In this document: positions 25,899 through 35,431 of the stretch, in pieces
Position numbering within the stretch: the first letter of the stretch is position 1
Layout: each line of letters opens with the position of its first letter
NCBI RefSeq assembly: GCF_002940685.1
Contig: NZ_PNFP01000010.1
Location: 186,001 to 250,000 of the forward strand
DNA: 64,000 nucleotides
Direction: 5' to 3'
From: Ensifer adhaerens
Lineage (GTDB): Bacteria; Pseudomonadota; Alphaproteobacteria; Rhizobiales; Rhizobiaceae
Translations under genes and position numbers: made by a program
Notes under the pieces: model-generated
What the model was told of the DNA's origin: nothing
Database searches by the model: none
Seen by the model: only the letters and a program-made list of their open reading frames with translations

Positions 25899-26999
25899 TC
25901 AATGGGCGAGCCATTGCGCCGATGACGGCTTGAGACCGAGCGTCGTTGCCGCGCCGGGTTCGAGAAGCGCGTCGCCGGAATGGAAGGGTGCGTCGATCAG
26001 CACCGTCGACGCTCCGATCCTCACCCCGTAGCGCACCGTCGCGCCGAGGAATTCGCGGTGCGCAATGATGCCTTCGAGCGCGACGGCGCCAGGCTCGAGG
26101 CTGCCGATCGTCGCATATTGCGGCCGGAAGACGAGCTTGGCGCCGGCGGGCACGTCGGTTCCCGAGGGGATCGGGATCGAGCCGCCGCCTACCACCTCGA
26201 AGCTTCTGTTAGCGCCCGATCCTGCGATCTTGCCGCCGAGGATGTTGGCCGTGCCGAGGAAGTTGGCGACGAACAGATTGGCCGGCTTCTCGTAGAGCCC
26301 CATCGGCGTTCCCACCTGCTGGATGCTGCCCTCGTTGAAGACGGCGATCCGGTCGCAGACGGTGTTTGCCTCCTCCTGGTCATGGGTGACGAAGATCGTC
26401 GTCAGCTGCAGCCGCTGCTGCAGTTCGCGCAGTTCGCGCCTGACGTCGACCCGCATCTTGGCGTCGAGGTTGGAAAGCGGCTCGTCGAGCAGGAGCACCT
26501 TCGGTTCGATGGCGATGGTGCGGGCGAGCGCCACGCGCTGCTGCTGGCCGCCGGAAAGCTGCGACGGCCGGCGGTCGGCGAGGTGCTTGAGCCCGACGAG
26601 TTCCAGTGCAGCCTTGACCCGGCGTTCGACCTCGGCGCGCGGCAGGCGCCGTTCTTCGAGGCCGAAGGCGACATTGGCGGCGACCGTCATGTGCGGCCAG
26701 AGCGCGTAGGACTGGAAGACCATGCCGATGTCGCGTTTCCACGGCGGCATGTCGAGCACGTCCTGGCCGCCGATCACCACCTTGCCCTGGCGGGCATTGT
26801 TGAAGCCGGCGATCAGCCTGAGCAGCGTGGTCTTGCCGCAGCCCGACGGACCGAGGAAGGCGAAGAACTCGCCCGGCTGGATTTCAAGGTTGATGTCCTT
26901 CAGCACGTGCAGCGCGCCGTAGTAGAGATTGACGTCGCTGATGCTGATCGCCTTGGCGGGGCCGGCGGCGAGTGCGGCGCTGTTGATGTTCACTGTCAT
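25899..26999 (-). CDS. ABC transporter ATP-binding protein (iron/phosphate-ester importer type)
   Basis: A 366-residue ATPase. Walker A is GPSGCGKTT, the signature LSGGQQQR, Walker B KVLLLDEP and switch histidine in IFVTHDQEE, followed by a C-terminal TOBE domain (about residues 270-366), as in FbpC/PotA/PhnT-type importers. The ATG at 26999 follows GGGAGGAAAC; apparent coding sequence further upstream is a shadow of the permease gene. It is third in the binding protein-permease-ATPase operon controlled by the Pgt-like regulators. Confidence 0.92.
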   Translation of the reverse strand: MTVNINSAALAAGPAKAISISDVNLYYGALHVLKDINLEIQPGEFFAFLGPSGCGKTTLLRLIAGFNNARQGKVVIGGQDVLDMPPWKRDIGMVFQSYALWPHMTVAANVAFGLEERRLPRAEVERRVKAALELVGLKHLADRRPSQLSGGQQQRVALARTIAIEPKVLLLDEPLSNLDAKMRVDVRRELRELQQRLQLTTIFVTHDQEEANTVCDRIAVFNEGSIQQVGTPMGLYEKPANLFVANFLGTANILGGKIAGSGANRSFEVVGGGSIPIPSGTDVPAGAKLVFRPQYATIGSLEPGAVALEGIIAHREFLGATVRYGVRIGASTVLIDAPFHSGDALLEPGAATTLGLKPSSAQWLAH

Positions 27000-27013
27000 T
27001 GTTTCCTCCCGAA

Positions 27014-28723
27014 TTATTTTGCCGTCCCAAGCGCCTTCTGGCGGCGCTCGATGACGTAGTGGGACAGAAGCGTGCAGAGCGCGACCATGATCACGGCGAT
27101 GACGCCGAGAGCCGCACCCGGACCGCGACCGGCCGGCGATTGCATGAAGACGTAGAGACCGTAGGCGATCGGCGCGTCCGAATTGCTCTGGATCAGCATC
27201 AGCGTCGCCGAGAGTTCGACGGCGGCGGTCGAGAAGCTGGTGACGAAGCCGGCGAGCAGGCCGCCGGTCATCAGTGGCAGGACGATGCGGCGGATGGTCC
27301 GCTGCTTGGTCGCACCGAGGTTTTCGGCCGCCTCTTCGAGCGATTCGGAGACCTGCTGCAGGGCTGCGTAGCAGGCGCGCAGCGCATAGGGCAGGCGGCG
27401 GATGGCAAGCGCCAGAACCACCGTCACCCAGAGCGTGGCCAGCGGCGTGCCGTCGGGCAGCGTGATGCCGTAGAAGGTTCTGAGATAGCCGATGCCGAGC
27501 ACGACGCCGGGGATGGCGAGCGCTGCCGTCGCCGCCCAGTCGAGCCAGCGACGGCCGACGACCTTGGTGCGCAGCACCAGGTAGGCGATGGCGCCGCCGA
27601 TGACCACGTCGATCAGGCCGGCAAGGCTCGCATAGATCAGCGTGTTCTTGATGTAGAGCGAGCTCTCGCCGAAGACGCGGCCGTAATGGGCGACCGTGTA
27701 GGCATCGGGCAGCGGGCTGAACGACCAGACGGTTGCGAAGGAGAGCAGCAGCAGGCCGATATGCGGTGACAGCACGAGCAGCAGGATCAGTGCCACCACG
27801 CCATAGGCAATGACGCTCTCGCCGCGGCTGAGCTTGCGCCTGGAGAGACCGCCACCGCCGCGCTGGACGGTCGAATAGTCCTTGCCGCGCATGGCGACCG
27901 CCGAGAGCCACATGGCAAAGATCGAGACGGCGATCAGGATGACCGAGATGACATAGCCCATCGGATCGGTGAGGCCGACCGAGGTGACGCGCAGATAGGC
28001 CTGCGGCGCCAGCATGTCCTTGACGTTGAGCAGCAGCGGCGTCGCCAGGTCGTCGAAGACCTTGACGAAGACCAGTGAGGCTCCGGCGAGATAGCCGGGC
28101 ATGGCAAGCGGAAAGACGATGCGACGGAACAGGCGAAAGCCGGAGGAGCCGAGGTTCTGAGCGGCTTCCTCCATCGACCGGTCGATGTTGCGAAGGCTGG
28201 TCGACAGGTTGATGAGAATGAAGGGGAAGTAGTGCAGCGACTGCACGAAGATGACGCCGTTCAGCCCCTCCATGAACGGGACGCGGATGCCGAACCAGTC
28301 GTTCAGAAGCAGGTTCACCGTGCCGTTGCGGCCGAACAGAAGCTGCATCGCAACCGCGCCGACGAAGGGCGGCATGATCAGCGGTACGAAGCCGAGCGTC
28401 TGGATGATGAGCGAACCGCGGAAATCGAAGCGGGTGGTGAGCACCGCGAGCGGCAGCGCGATGGCGCTCGCCCAGACGACCGACATGCCGGAGACGTAGA
28501 CCGAGTTGAAGAACGACCGGCGGAAGAGGTCGGTGTTGAAGAAGTCGATGAAGTTGACGATGGTCAGCGCACCGGTGCCCTTCTCGGTGAAGGCGGTGTA
28601 GATCACCGTGCCGGCGGGGATGACCAGGAAAATCGCGAGGAACAGGGCGATGACCGAGACCGCCAGGATCTGGCCTGGCCTGGCCGCGGCGGGCCTGATG
28701 GGAACGGAAGCGACGAGCGCCAT
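27014..28723 (-). CDS. Fused two-domain ABC transporter permease
   Basis: A 569-residue inner-membrane protein with two permease halves in one chain, each with about six helices and its own ATPase-contact loop: EEAAQNLGSSGFRLFRRIVF near residue 200 and EEAAENLGATKQRTIRRIVL near residue 480. This is the FbpB/AfuB (iron, phosphoglycerate or aminoethylphosphonate) layout. The ATG at 28723 follows GGAG; the 17 upstream codons have arginine-rich non-coding character. It sits between the binding-protein and ATPase genes with 15 bp to the latter. Confidence 0.92.
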   Translation of the reverse strand: MALVASVPIRPAAARPGQILAVSVIALFLAIFLVIPAGTVIYTAFTEKGTGALTIVNFIDFFNTDLFRRSFFNSVYVSGMSVVWASAIALPLAVLTTRFDFRGSLIIQTLGFVPLIMPPFVGAVAMQLLFGRNGTVNLLLNDWFGIRVPFMEGLNGVIFVQSLHYFPFILINLSTSLRNIDRSMEEAAQNLGSSGFRLFRRIVFPLAMPGYLAGASLVFVKVFDDLATPLLLNVKDMLAPQAYLRVTSVGLTDPMGYVISVILIAVSIFAMWLSAVAMRGKDYSTVQRGGGGLSRRKLSRGESVIAYGVVALILLLVLSPHIGLLLLSFATVWSFSPLPDAYTVAHYGRVFGESSLYIKNTLIYASLAGLIDVVIGGAIAYLVLRTKVVGRRWLDWAATAALAIPGVVLGIGYLRTFYGITLPDGTPLATLWVTVVLALAIRRLPYALRACYAALQQVSESLEEAAENLGATKQRTIRRIVLPLMTGGLLAGFVTSFSTAAVELSATLMLIQSNSDAPIAYGLYVFMQSPAGRGPGAALGVIAVIMVALCTLLSHYVIERRQKALGTAK

Positions 28724-28805
28724 GGGGCAGACTCCGGAGTGAGTTCGGCCAGCCCGGCGCGAAAGGCGCGCCACGGTCGGCGAAGCTTGAATGTTTGGGG
28801 AGCTT

Positions 28806-28832
28806 GACCGCCCGCCGGCAGGGCGGGCGGTC
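28806..28832 (-). other. Hairpin after the binding-protein gene
   Basis: A perfect 11-bp GC-rich stem (28806-28816 with 28822-28832) lies just after the stop at 28844 and before the permease gene. There is no T-run; such hairpins commonly protect binding-protein mRNA and lower read-through to the permease. Confidence 0.6.
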
Positions 28833-28843
28833 GCTGTCGCCGG

Positions 28844-30163
28844 TTAGTCGACGAGGTTCAGGGCTTCTTCAGCCTTGGCCTTGGCAGCGGCATATTTTTC
28901 CGTCGCGAAGGCGGCCCACTTCTGCTCCAGTTCCGCCTGGCGCGCGGTCTTCTCCTCGCCGCCTGTAAAGGCGTCGCGGGTCTCCTTGCTCGCCGCTTCC
29001 TCTGACGTGATCGGCATGGCGGCGATCAGGGCCTTGGCTTCGTCGAGCAGGGCGCGTGCAGCTGGCTGTTCGTTGGCGGCAAGCGCCTTTTCTGCCGCGT
29101 GAACCGCCTGGGTGGCGCCCTTGAGGTTTTCGAGCTGGAAGGAAATCAGTTGGTCGAACAGCGTGTCGACGACGTCGGTGCGCTTCTTTGAAACGTCGCT
29201 GTCAAAGGTGATCATCGACTGGAAGCGCGGATCCTTGAAGGGGTTCGGGAAACCTTCCGGTGCCTTGGCGTAGAGCGCCGGGTTGATCGGCAGGCGACGG
29301 ATCGCCGGCTCGAGCAGGACTTCCTGGCCTTTCTCCGACAGGATGTAATTGACGAAGGCCTCGGCGCCCGCCTGGTTCGGCGCATTGGCGACGATGCCGA
29401 TATTGGCCGGCACGACCGTGGTGACCGACGGATAGGCGAAGCTGACCGGGAAGCCGCTTGCCTGGGCCGAGAAGGCAAAGAAGTCGATGACGATACCGAT
29501 ACCGGTCTGGCCGGAATTGACAGCATCCGGAACGCCGAACGAGCGCTCGGTCACCTGTTGCAGGTTGCCCCCGATACCCTTCAGCGTCCCCCAGCCCTTG
29601 TCCCAGCCCTCGCCCTGCAGGATCGTTTCGATCGTCAGGTGGGTGGTGCCGGAACGCGAGGGCGCGGCGATGGCCACGTGGTCATAGTATTCCGGCTTGG
29701 CGAGGTCGCCCCACTCGGCCGGCTTCGGCAGGTTGTTGGCCTCGAGATAACGGTCGTTCGACATGATGCCGTAGCCCGACGCCGCAAAGCCGAAATAGAA
29801 GCCGTCCGGATCGTTGACCGGATAGGAGCCGACCTTTTCCGGCAGGCCCGTCACCGACGGGGTGAACTTCGCCAGAAGCTCCCTGCTCTTCAGGCTGTCG
29901 AAGGCGTCAGGGGCCGACGCCCAGAACAGATCGACCTGGTTGTTGACCTTGGTCTCGTCGATATACTTCACGCCCGAGCTTGTGCTCTTGTTCTGGACGT
30001 CGAGGGTGAAGCCGGGATTGGCGGCTTCGAAGCCCGCCTTGAACGGATCGGTCACGTCCTTGGAGAACGAGGTGACGATCGTCACCTTGCCGCCGTCCTG
30101 GGCATGGGCCGTCACGATGAACGCAGCCGACATCAGCATCGCTGCCGCGATGGTTTTCAACAT
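28844..30163 (-). CDS. ABC transporter substrate-binding protein (COG1840 type)
   Basis: A 439-residue periplasmic protein. The signal peptide is residues 1-21 (IAAAMLMSAAFIVTAHA). The binding-protein fold contains FWASAPDAFDSLKSR, VNDPDGFYFGFAASGYGI, APSRSGTTHLTIE and RSFGVPDAVNSGQTGIGI. A charged helical extension covers about residues 335-439. It is closely related across the core to the regulatory protein at 33563-34936, so both probably bind the same ligand. The operon is preceded by a sigma-54 promoter. The relation to Pgt components suggests a phosphorylated three-carbon compound; iron or aminoethylphosphonate remain alternatives. Confidence 0.9.
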   Translation of the reverse strand: MLKTIAAAMLMSAAFIVTAHAQDGGKVTIVTSFSKDVTDPFKAGFEAANPGFTLDVQNKSTSSGVKYIDETKVNNQVDLFWASAPDAFDSLKSRELLAKFTPSVTGLPEKVGSYPVNDPDGFYFGFAASGYGIMSNDRYLEANNLPKPAEWGDLAKPEYYDHVAIAAPSRSGTTHLTIETILQGEGWDKGWGTLKGIGGNLQQVTERSFGVPDAVNSGQTGIGIVIDFFAFSAQASGFPVSFAYPSVTTVVPANIGIVANAPNQAGAEAFVNYILSEKGQEVLLEPAIRRLPINPALYAKAPEGFPNPFKDPRFQSMITFDSDVSKKRTDVVDTLFDQLISFQLENLKGATQAVHAAEKALAANEQPAARALLDEAKALIAAMPITSEEAASKETRDAFTGGEEKTARQAELEQKWAAFATEKYAAAKAKAEEALNLVD

Positions 30164-30213
30164 AGGTATCTCCTCCCAATAGGCCGCCGGTGCTTGGCGG
30201 CTGACCTATGGAG

Positions 30214-30229
30214 AGCAAGGCCCGTGCCA
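30214..30229 (-). promoter_or_regulatory. Sigma-54 promoter of the ABC transporter operon
   Basis: On the leftward strand TGGCACG-GGCC-TTGCT (30229-30214) matches the -24/-12 consensus TGGCACG-N4-TTGCW. It lies about 50 bases before the binding-protein ATG and directly after the gene for an NtrC-type activator that has the sigma-54-contact motif GAFTGA. Confidence 0.85.
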
Positions 30230-30280
30230 GATCTGAAATCCCGTAAAACCGGGCGTTTTCGCGCCGGGATGGGAAAGAAA

Positions 30281-30321
30281 GGTAACATCGGGGCCGGCGG
30301 CGTGGGGTCAAAAGGGTAACA

Positions 30322-30323
<2 letters not shown>
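30281..30323. promoter_or_regulatory. Direct repeats GGTAACATC, candidate enhancer site
   Basis: GGTAACATC occurs at 30281-30289 and 30315-30323, 34 bp apart, upstream of the sigma-54 promoter; the second sits in a small dyad GGGT-N6-ACCC and touches the stop of the response-regulator gene. The position, 50-100 bp upstream of the -24 box, fits an activator site. Confidence 0.45.
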
Positions 30324-31658
<1,335 letters not shown>

Positions 31659-31662
<4 letters not shown>

Positions 31663-33566
31663 TCCGGTCCTTTCAGGGATATGAGGAATCGTGTGCCGGT
31701 CGGGCCGGTGTCGAGGATCGCGATGTCGCCGCCGAAGTCCTTGACGATGTTGTAGGAGATCGACAGGCCCAGACCGAGGCCGGAACCCACAGGCTTGGTG
31801 GTGAAGAACGGGTCGAACACGCTGCTCAGGTTCGCCGAGGCGATGCCATGCCCGGTGTCACCGACGACCAGCTGCGCTTTGCGGTCCGTCGCATCGACCG
31901 CAACGCTGACACGGCGCTCGGCGCGCTCGGTGACGGCATCGAGCGCATTGCCGATCAGGTTGACGGCGACCTGCTCGAGCCGCACCGGCTCGGCCATCAC
32001 CATCACCGGACTGTTCTGTGGCAGGCTGAGTTCGAGTTCGACGGCCTCTTCCTCGAAACGGTGTTCGAGCAGGCTGAGCGCGTCGCTGACGGCGGCAACG
32101 AGATCGACCGGTCGCAATTGCGCGTCCGGGCGCCGGGCAAAGCGGCGGATATGGCTGATCTGGTCGGCCATGCGCCCCGTCAGCCCCTTCATCTTGTCGA
32201 GGTTGTTGGCGGCCTGGTCGCCCTTGCCGCGGCCGATCAGGGTGGCAGCGCTGTGGATATGGGCGCGAAGGGCTGCCAGCGGCTGGTTGAGTTCGTGACC
32301 GATGCCGGCCGCCATCTGGCCGAGTGCGGCAAGCTTGGCGGACTGCACCAACTCGTCGCGGGTCTGGCGGAAGAGGGTGAGCGCGCGGGAGAGGTCGCCG
32401 AGTTCGTCGGCCTGTGCCGGCGGGATCGGGGCGGCCGGGCGGCCGCCGCTGATGGCGCCGGCGGCGGAAGCCAGCAGACGGATGCGGGCAACGAGGTTCC
32501 GCTGGACGTAGAAGTAGCCGATCGCGGTTGCGACAAGCACCGAGAGGACGGCGATCGCCACCAGCAGGCTGCGCCCGGTTTCGATTGCCGCGGCAGCGCG
32601 CCGCGCCGCCTCGCCGGCGCTCGCCTCGATCGCGACCACCTCCGCTTCGATCCTGCGGCCAAGCTCTTCGACCAGCCGGGCGTTTTCGCCGGCGAGCTGG
32701 CCAAGCGTTCCAGCCTGCAGCATTTCCGAGCGTTTGCGGTTGGGTATGCCGGTTGCGGCGCTCGACTGGTCGAGAATGCGCCGGGCGAGTTGCCGGACGG
32801 TGATGCTGTCGGGCCATCCGTCGAGAGAGTGGATACGGCTTGCCAGTTCGTCGGCGCTGTCGCCGAGGAAGGCGTTGGTCTCCTGCATTTCCTCCTCGGT
32901 CGTGGCGTTGACGAGCCGGCCGATCAGTCCCGTCGCTAGGTTCGCCTGGGACACGACCGTCAGGAGCGCCTCGCTTTTCTGCTGTTCGGCAAGGGCGGCC
33001 GAGCCCTGTCCGTTGCGTGTTTCCGTTTCGATGTTGAAGCGGATATCGTCGACGAGCGGGTCAGCCTCCTCGAGAAGGTCGGCCTGCACCCAGCGCAACT
33101 CGTCGATGTCGGAGCGCATCGCCTCGCGCAGCGTGAAACGCTTGCCGGCCGCAAGGTCCATTCTGTTCAGGTTCGCCGCGATCGCCTCGGAAAGCGGCAG
33201 CAGCGCCGTGGTGCCGGACTGGGCGGCGTTCTCTTCGAGCAGCGCCCGCAGCGTCGCGAGCCGCATGGTGTAGGTGTTGCGGATCTCGGTGTACTCGGTG
33301 CGGCTCTCGGCGCCGGCAAGAACGGCTGTCACGGCGCCGATATCGGCGCCGGCCTTCGACAGGCGCGAGGCGAAGGCGAGTTGCGGCATCTGCTCGTCCG
33401 TCATGCGCGACAATTCGCCGGACAGCCGCTTGTAGGAAAGCCAGCCGACGATACAGGCGACGACCGCAAAGCCGACGATCGCGACGAAGGCGAGCACGAG
33501 GCGGGCGCCGATGCCGAACCGCCAGCGCGGCGACGATCCCGTCGTTTCCAGCGTCCTGTCCATCAT
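31659..33566 (-). CDS. Sensor histidine kinase (PgtB-like)
   Basis: A 635-residue membrane kinase. The first helix (about residues 22-45, RLVLAFVAIVGFAVVACIVG) is followed by a large helical periplasmic domain of about 300 residues, a second helix (SLLVAIAVLSVLVATAIGYFY) and a HAMP domain. The H-box is GIGHELNQPLAALRAH, the N-box NLIGNALDA, and the ATP motifs are GDTGHGI and GSGLGLGLSIS. The start ATG at 33566 overlaps the stop of the preceding binding-protein gene, so sensor and putative ligand carrier are made together. It should phosphorylate the NtrC-type regulator encoded next. Confidence 0.9.
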
Positions 33567-34936
33567 TGCCGCCACGGGTGAAGGTTGATGCTGCCGCCGG
33601 GGCGGGAGGCGGAGGAGAGAAGCCCTTCCGCTTCCGCGAGGTTCTGCTCGATCCTTGCGCGCAGCCGGCTCGCCAGTTCCGCGTGGGCCGGCGAGCGGGC
33701 CACGCCGCGCGGCCATTCGCCCTGGAGCGGCGCGGCAACACGCGCGATTTCGCTTGCGGAAAGAGGCGGTGTTGCCAACAGGCGCCGGGCCCTTGCGAGC
33801 ATGCTCAGCCGCTGCGCGCCGTCTATCTCCACTATCTCCAGCTCGGCGACCCTCTTCCACAGCCGGGCGAGCGTGGCGCGGCGGCGCACGATGTAGTCGT
33901 CGAAGATCAGATTGACGAGGCCATATCGGCGGGCGGACAGCGCTGCATCGAAGCCACCGGATTTCAGCAGAGGTTCGCCGTCTTCACGCGGCAAAAGGTT
34001 GCTGTTGAGTGTCGGGTCGACGGGGATCCGGGCGATCGCCGGCGACAGCAGGAGTTTTTGACCGGCCTGTGAAAGCACGAAATCGACGAAGCGCTCCGCG
34101 GCCGGGACGTTGCGCGCCCGCGACAGGATGGCGATGCTTGCCGGCACGAACACGGTGTCGGGCGGCAGTACGAAGACATTGCCGGCACCGGCAAAATCCG
34201 GCGTGGTGGCGAGGAAATCGATGGTGATGCCGATGCTGAAGCGGCGCTGCGCCACCCCGGAGGCAACGCCGAAGCTGCGGGCGGTGACCGTCGAGAGATT
34301 GCCGCCAAGCTTCGACAGCATCGCCCAGCCTTCTTCCCAGCCATAGGTCTGCAACAGGGCTTCGACGATCAGATGCGTCGTGCCGGAACGCGACGGCGTG
34401 GTGATGCCGATCTGGCCGGAGTAGACGGGGTTCAGCAGATCCTGCCAGTTGCGCGGCGCCGGCAGGTTGTTTTTCGCGAGGTGGGCGGGGTTGTAGACGA
34501 AGCCATAGCCCGACAGTGCGAAGCCGAGGTAATAACCTTCCGGGTCGTTGACCGGATAACCGAAAACCCTGTCGGCTGCGCCGGTGTCGCGTGGAGCGAT
34601 CGGCCGCAGGCTGCCGTTGCGTTTCAAGAGTTCGAAGGCGTCCGCCGCCGATGCCCAGAAGATGTCGGCCGGCACATCGGCCTTTTCGATGACAAAGCGA
34701 CTGGCGCTTGCCGTGTTGCGCTGGACGATCGATACGCGAACGTCGGCATTGGCGCGTTCGAAGGCCGCGCGGAACGGTTCGAAGAACGACGGTGGATAGG
34801 AGGTGACCACCACGAGGTCCTGCTTTTCGGCGGCGCGCGCCGGGCCGGCGAGCGCCAGGAGGCAAAGCGTGATCAGCGGCAGCAGGGCCGCGGCGATTTC
34901 GAATCGGAATCTTGTCAATTCACTCCCACCGCGCAT
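33563..34936 (-). CDS. Periplasmic regulatory binding protein (PgtC-like)
   Basis: A 457-residue exported protein with signal peptide (residues 8-36, ending AGPARAAEK) and the same fold as the transporter's binding protein at 28844-30163. Shared segments include FWASAADAFELLKR, PVNDPEGYYLGFALSGYGF, TTPSRSGTTHLIVEALLQ and TARSFGVASGVA. Instead of permease genes it is followed, with overlapping codons, by a kinase and an NtrC-type regulator. I infer that it presents ligand to the kinase, as proposed for PgtC. The ATG at 34936 is used; a TTG six codons later with GGGAG upstream is a good alternative. Open frame far upstream is antisense to an ABC exporter and not real. Confidence 0.85.
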   Translation of the reverse strand: MRGGSELTRFRFEIAAALLPLITLCLLALAGPARAAEKQDLVVVTSYPPSFFEPFRAAFERANADVRVSIVQRNTASASRFVIEKADVPADIFWASAADAFELLKRNGSLRPIAPRDTGAADRVFGYPVNDPEGYYLGFALSGYGFVYNPAHLAKNNLPAPRNWQDLLNPVYSGQIGITTPSRSGTTHLIVEALLQTYGWEEGWAMLSKLGGNLSTVTARSFGVASGVAQRRFSIGITIDFLATTPDFAGAGNVFVLPPDTVFVPASIAILSRARNVPAAERFVDFVLSQAGQKLLLSPAIARIPVDPTLNSNLLPREDGEPLLKSGGFDAALSARRYGLVNLIFDDYIVRRRATLARLWKRVAELEIVEIDGAQRLSMLARARRLLATPPLSASEIARVAAPLQGEWPRGVARSPAHAELASRLRARIEQNLAEAEGLLSSASRPGGSINLHPWRQ

Positions 34937-35131
34937 CGCCGCCCGGTCATTGCCGGTGCCGGTTGCCGCGGACCTCCCCAGATGCCGCCGTTTTGTGCCA
35001 TGGCACGGTCGGCGATCGATGCGCACTCTGCTACGAACAGGAGGCTGCCGTAAACCCCGGGAGGTGCTTGCCGTGACTGTTGCAAACAGGTCGCAGCCGC
35101 GACGATTGGCGCCATGGCAAGATTTCTGCAC

Positions 35132-35160
35132 TTGGCGGTTGCGCGCGATTCGCCTATAGG
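35132..35160 (+). promoter_or_regulatory. Sigma-70-like promoter ahead of the leader frame
   Basis: TTGGCG (35132-35137) and TATAGG (35155-35160) are spaced by 17 bases, a good housekeeping-type match for rhizobia. The predicted start near 35167 would give a leader of about 265 bases before the ABC exporter gene. Confidence 0.45.
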
Positions 35161-35196
35161 TCGTCTTCCGGCAACCAATCAGGGAGGTTTCAAAAG

Positions 35197-35241
35197 ATGC
35201 CAGCTTTTTCTTTCTCCCTACGGGGCGGCGTACAGTTCTGA
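35197..35241 (+). CDS. 14-residue leader peptide candidate
   Basis: The short frame MPAFSFSLRGGVQF starts 9 bases after a very strong Shine-Dalgarno AGGGAGG (35181-35187), far better than that of the exporter gene it precedes. Its stop overlaps the 3' arm of a CCAGCT/AGCTGG pairing (35200-35205 with 35241-35246). A GGGCG/CGCCT hairpin with T-rich tail follows at 35253-35278. Ribosome position could therefore control read-through. No amino-acid run hints at a specific signal. It may also be chance. Confidence 0.4.
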   Translation: MPAFSFSLRGGVQF

Positions 35242-35252
35242 GCTGGACGCAG

Positions 35253-35278
35253 AAGGGCGTTTTCGCCTTTCCGTCTTT
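35253..35278 (+). terminator. Attenuator-like hairpin before ABC exporter
   Basis: AAGGGCG (35253-35259) pairs with CGCCTTT (35264-35270) around TTTT, followed by CCGTCTTTT. It is 150 bases before the exporter start and 11 bases after the leader-peptide stop. The short stem suggests conditional termination. Confidence 0.4.
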
Positions 35279-35431
35279 TCCAGGTCGGGGTTCTTCTCGC
35301 TGACCTTGGCCCGTCCTCTTCGCAGGATGCTGCCAAATCCATGATGCCGCATCGGAAGCTGGGTTCCTTTTTTCGGCATAATCCGTTCTGAAATCGTTTT
35401 GAGGCCGATGCACGCGCATCGGGCAGATATT

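Larger units (their letters stand above)
34937..35431. other. 495-bp divergent control region with leader elements
   Basis: This gap serves the leftward Pgt-like operon and the rightward ABC exporter. It contains the palindrome GTGCCATGGCAC (34995-35006), a sigma-70-like promoter, a 14-codon leader frame and terminator-like hairpins described separately. A second hairpin region at 35344-35379 (ATGCCG with CGGCAT, inner GGAA/TTCC then six T) lies closer to the exporter start. Confidence 0.5.

Noticed and set aside
25899-27911. A 670-codon version of the ATPase gene
   Set aside because: The first 300 codons lie over the permease gene in another frame and are arginine/alanine-rich noise; a good ribosome site marks the start at 26999.
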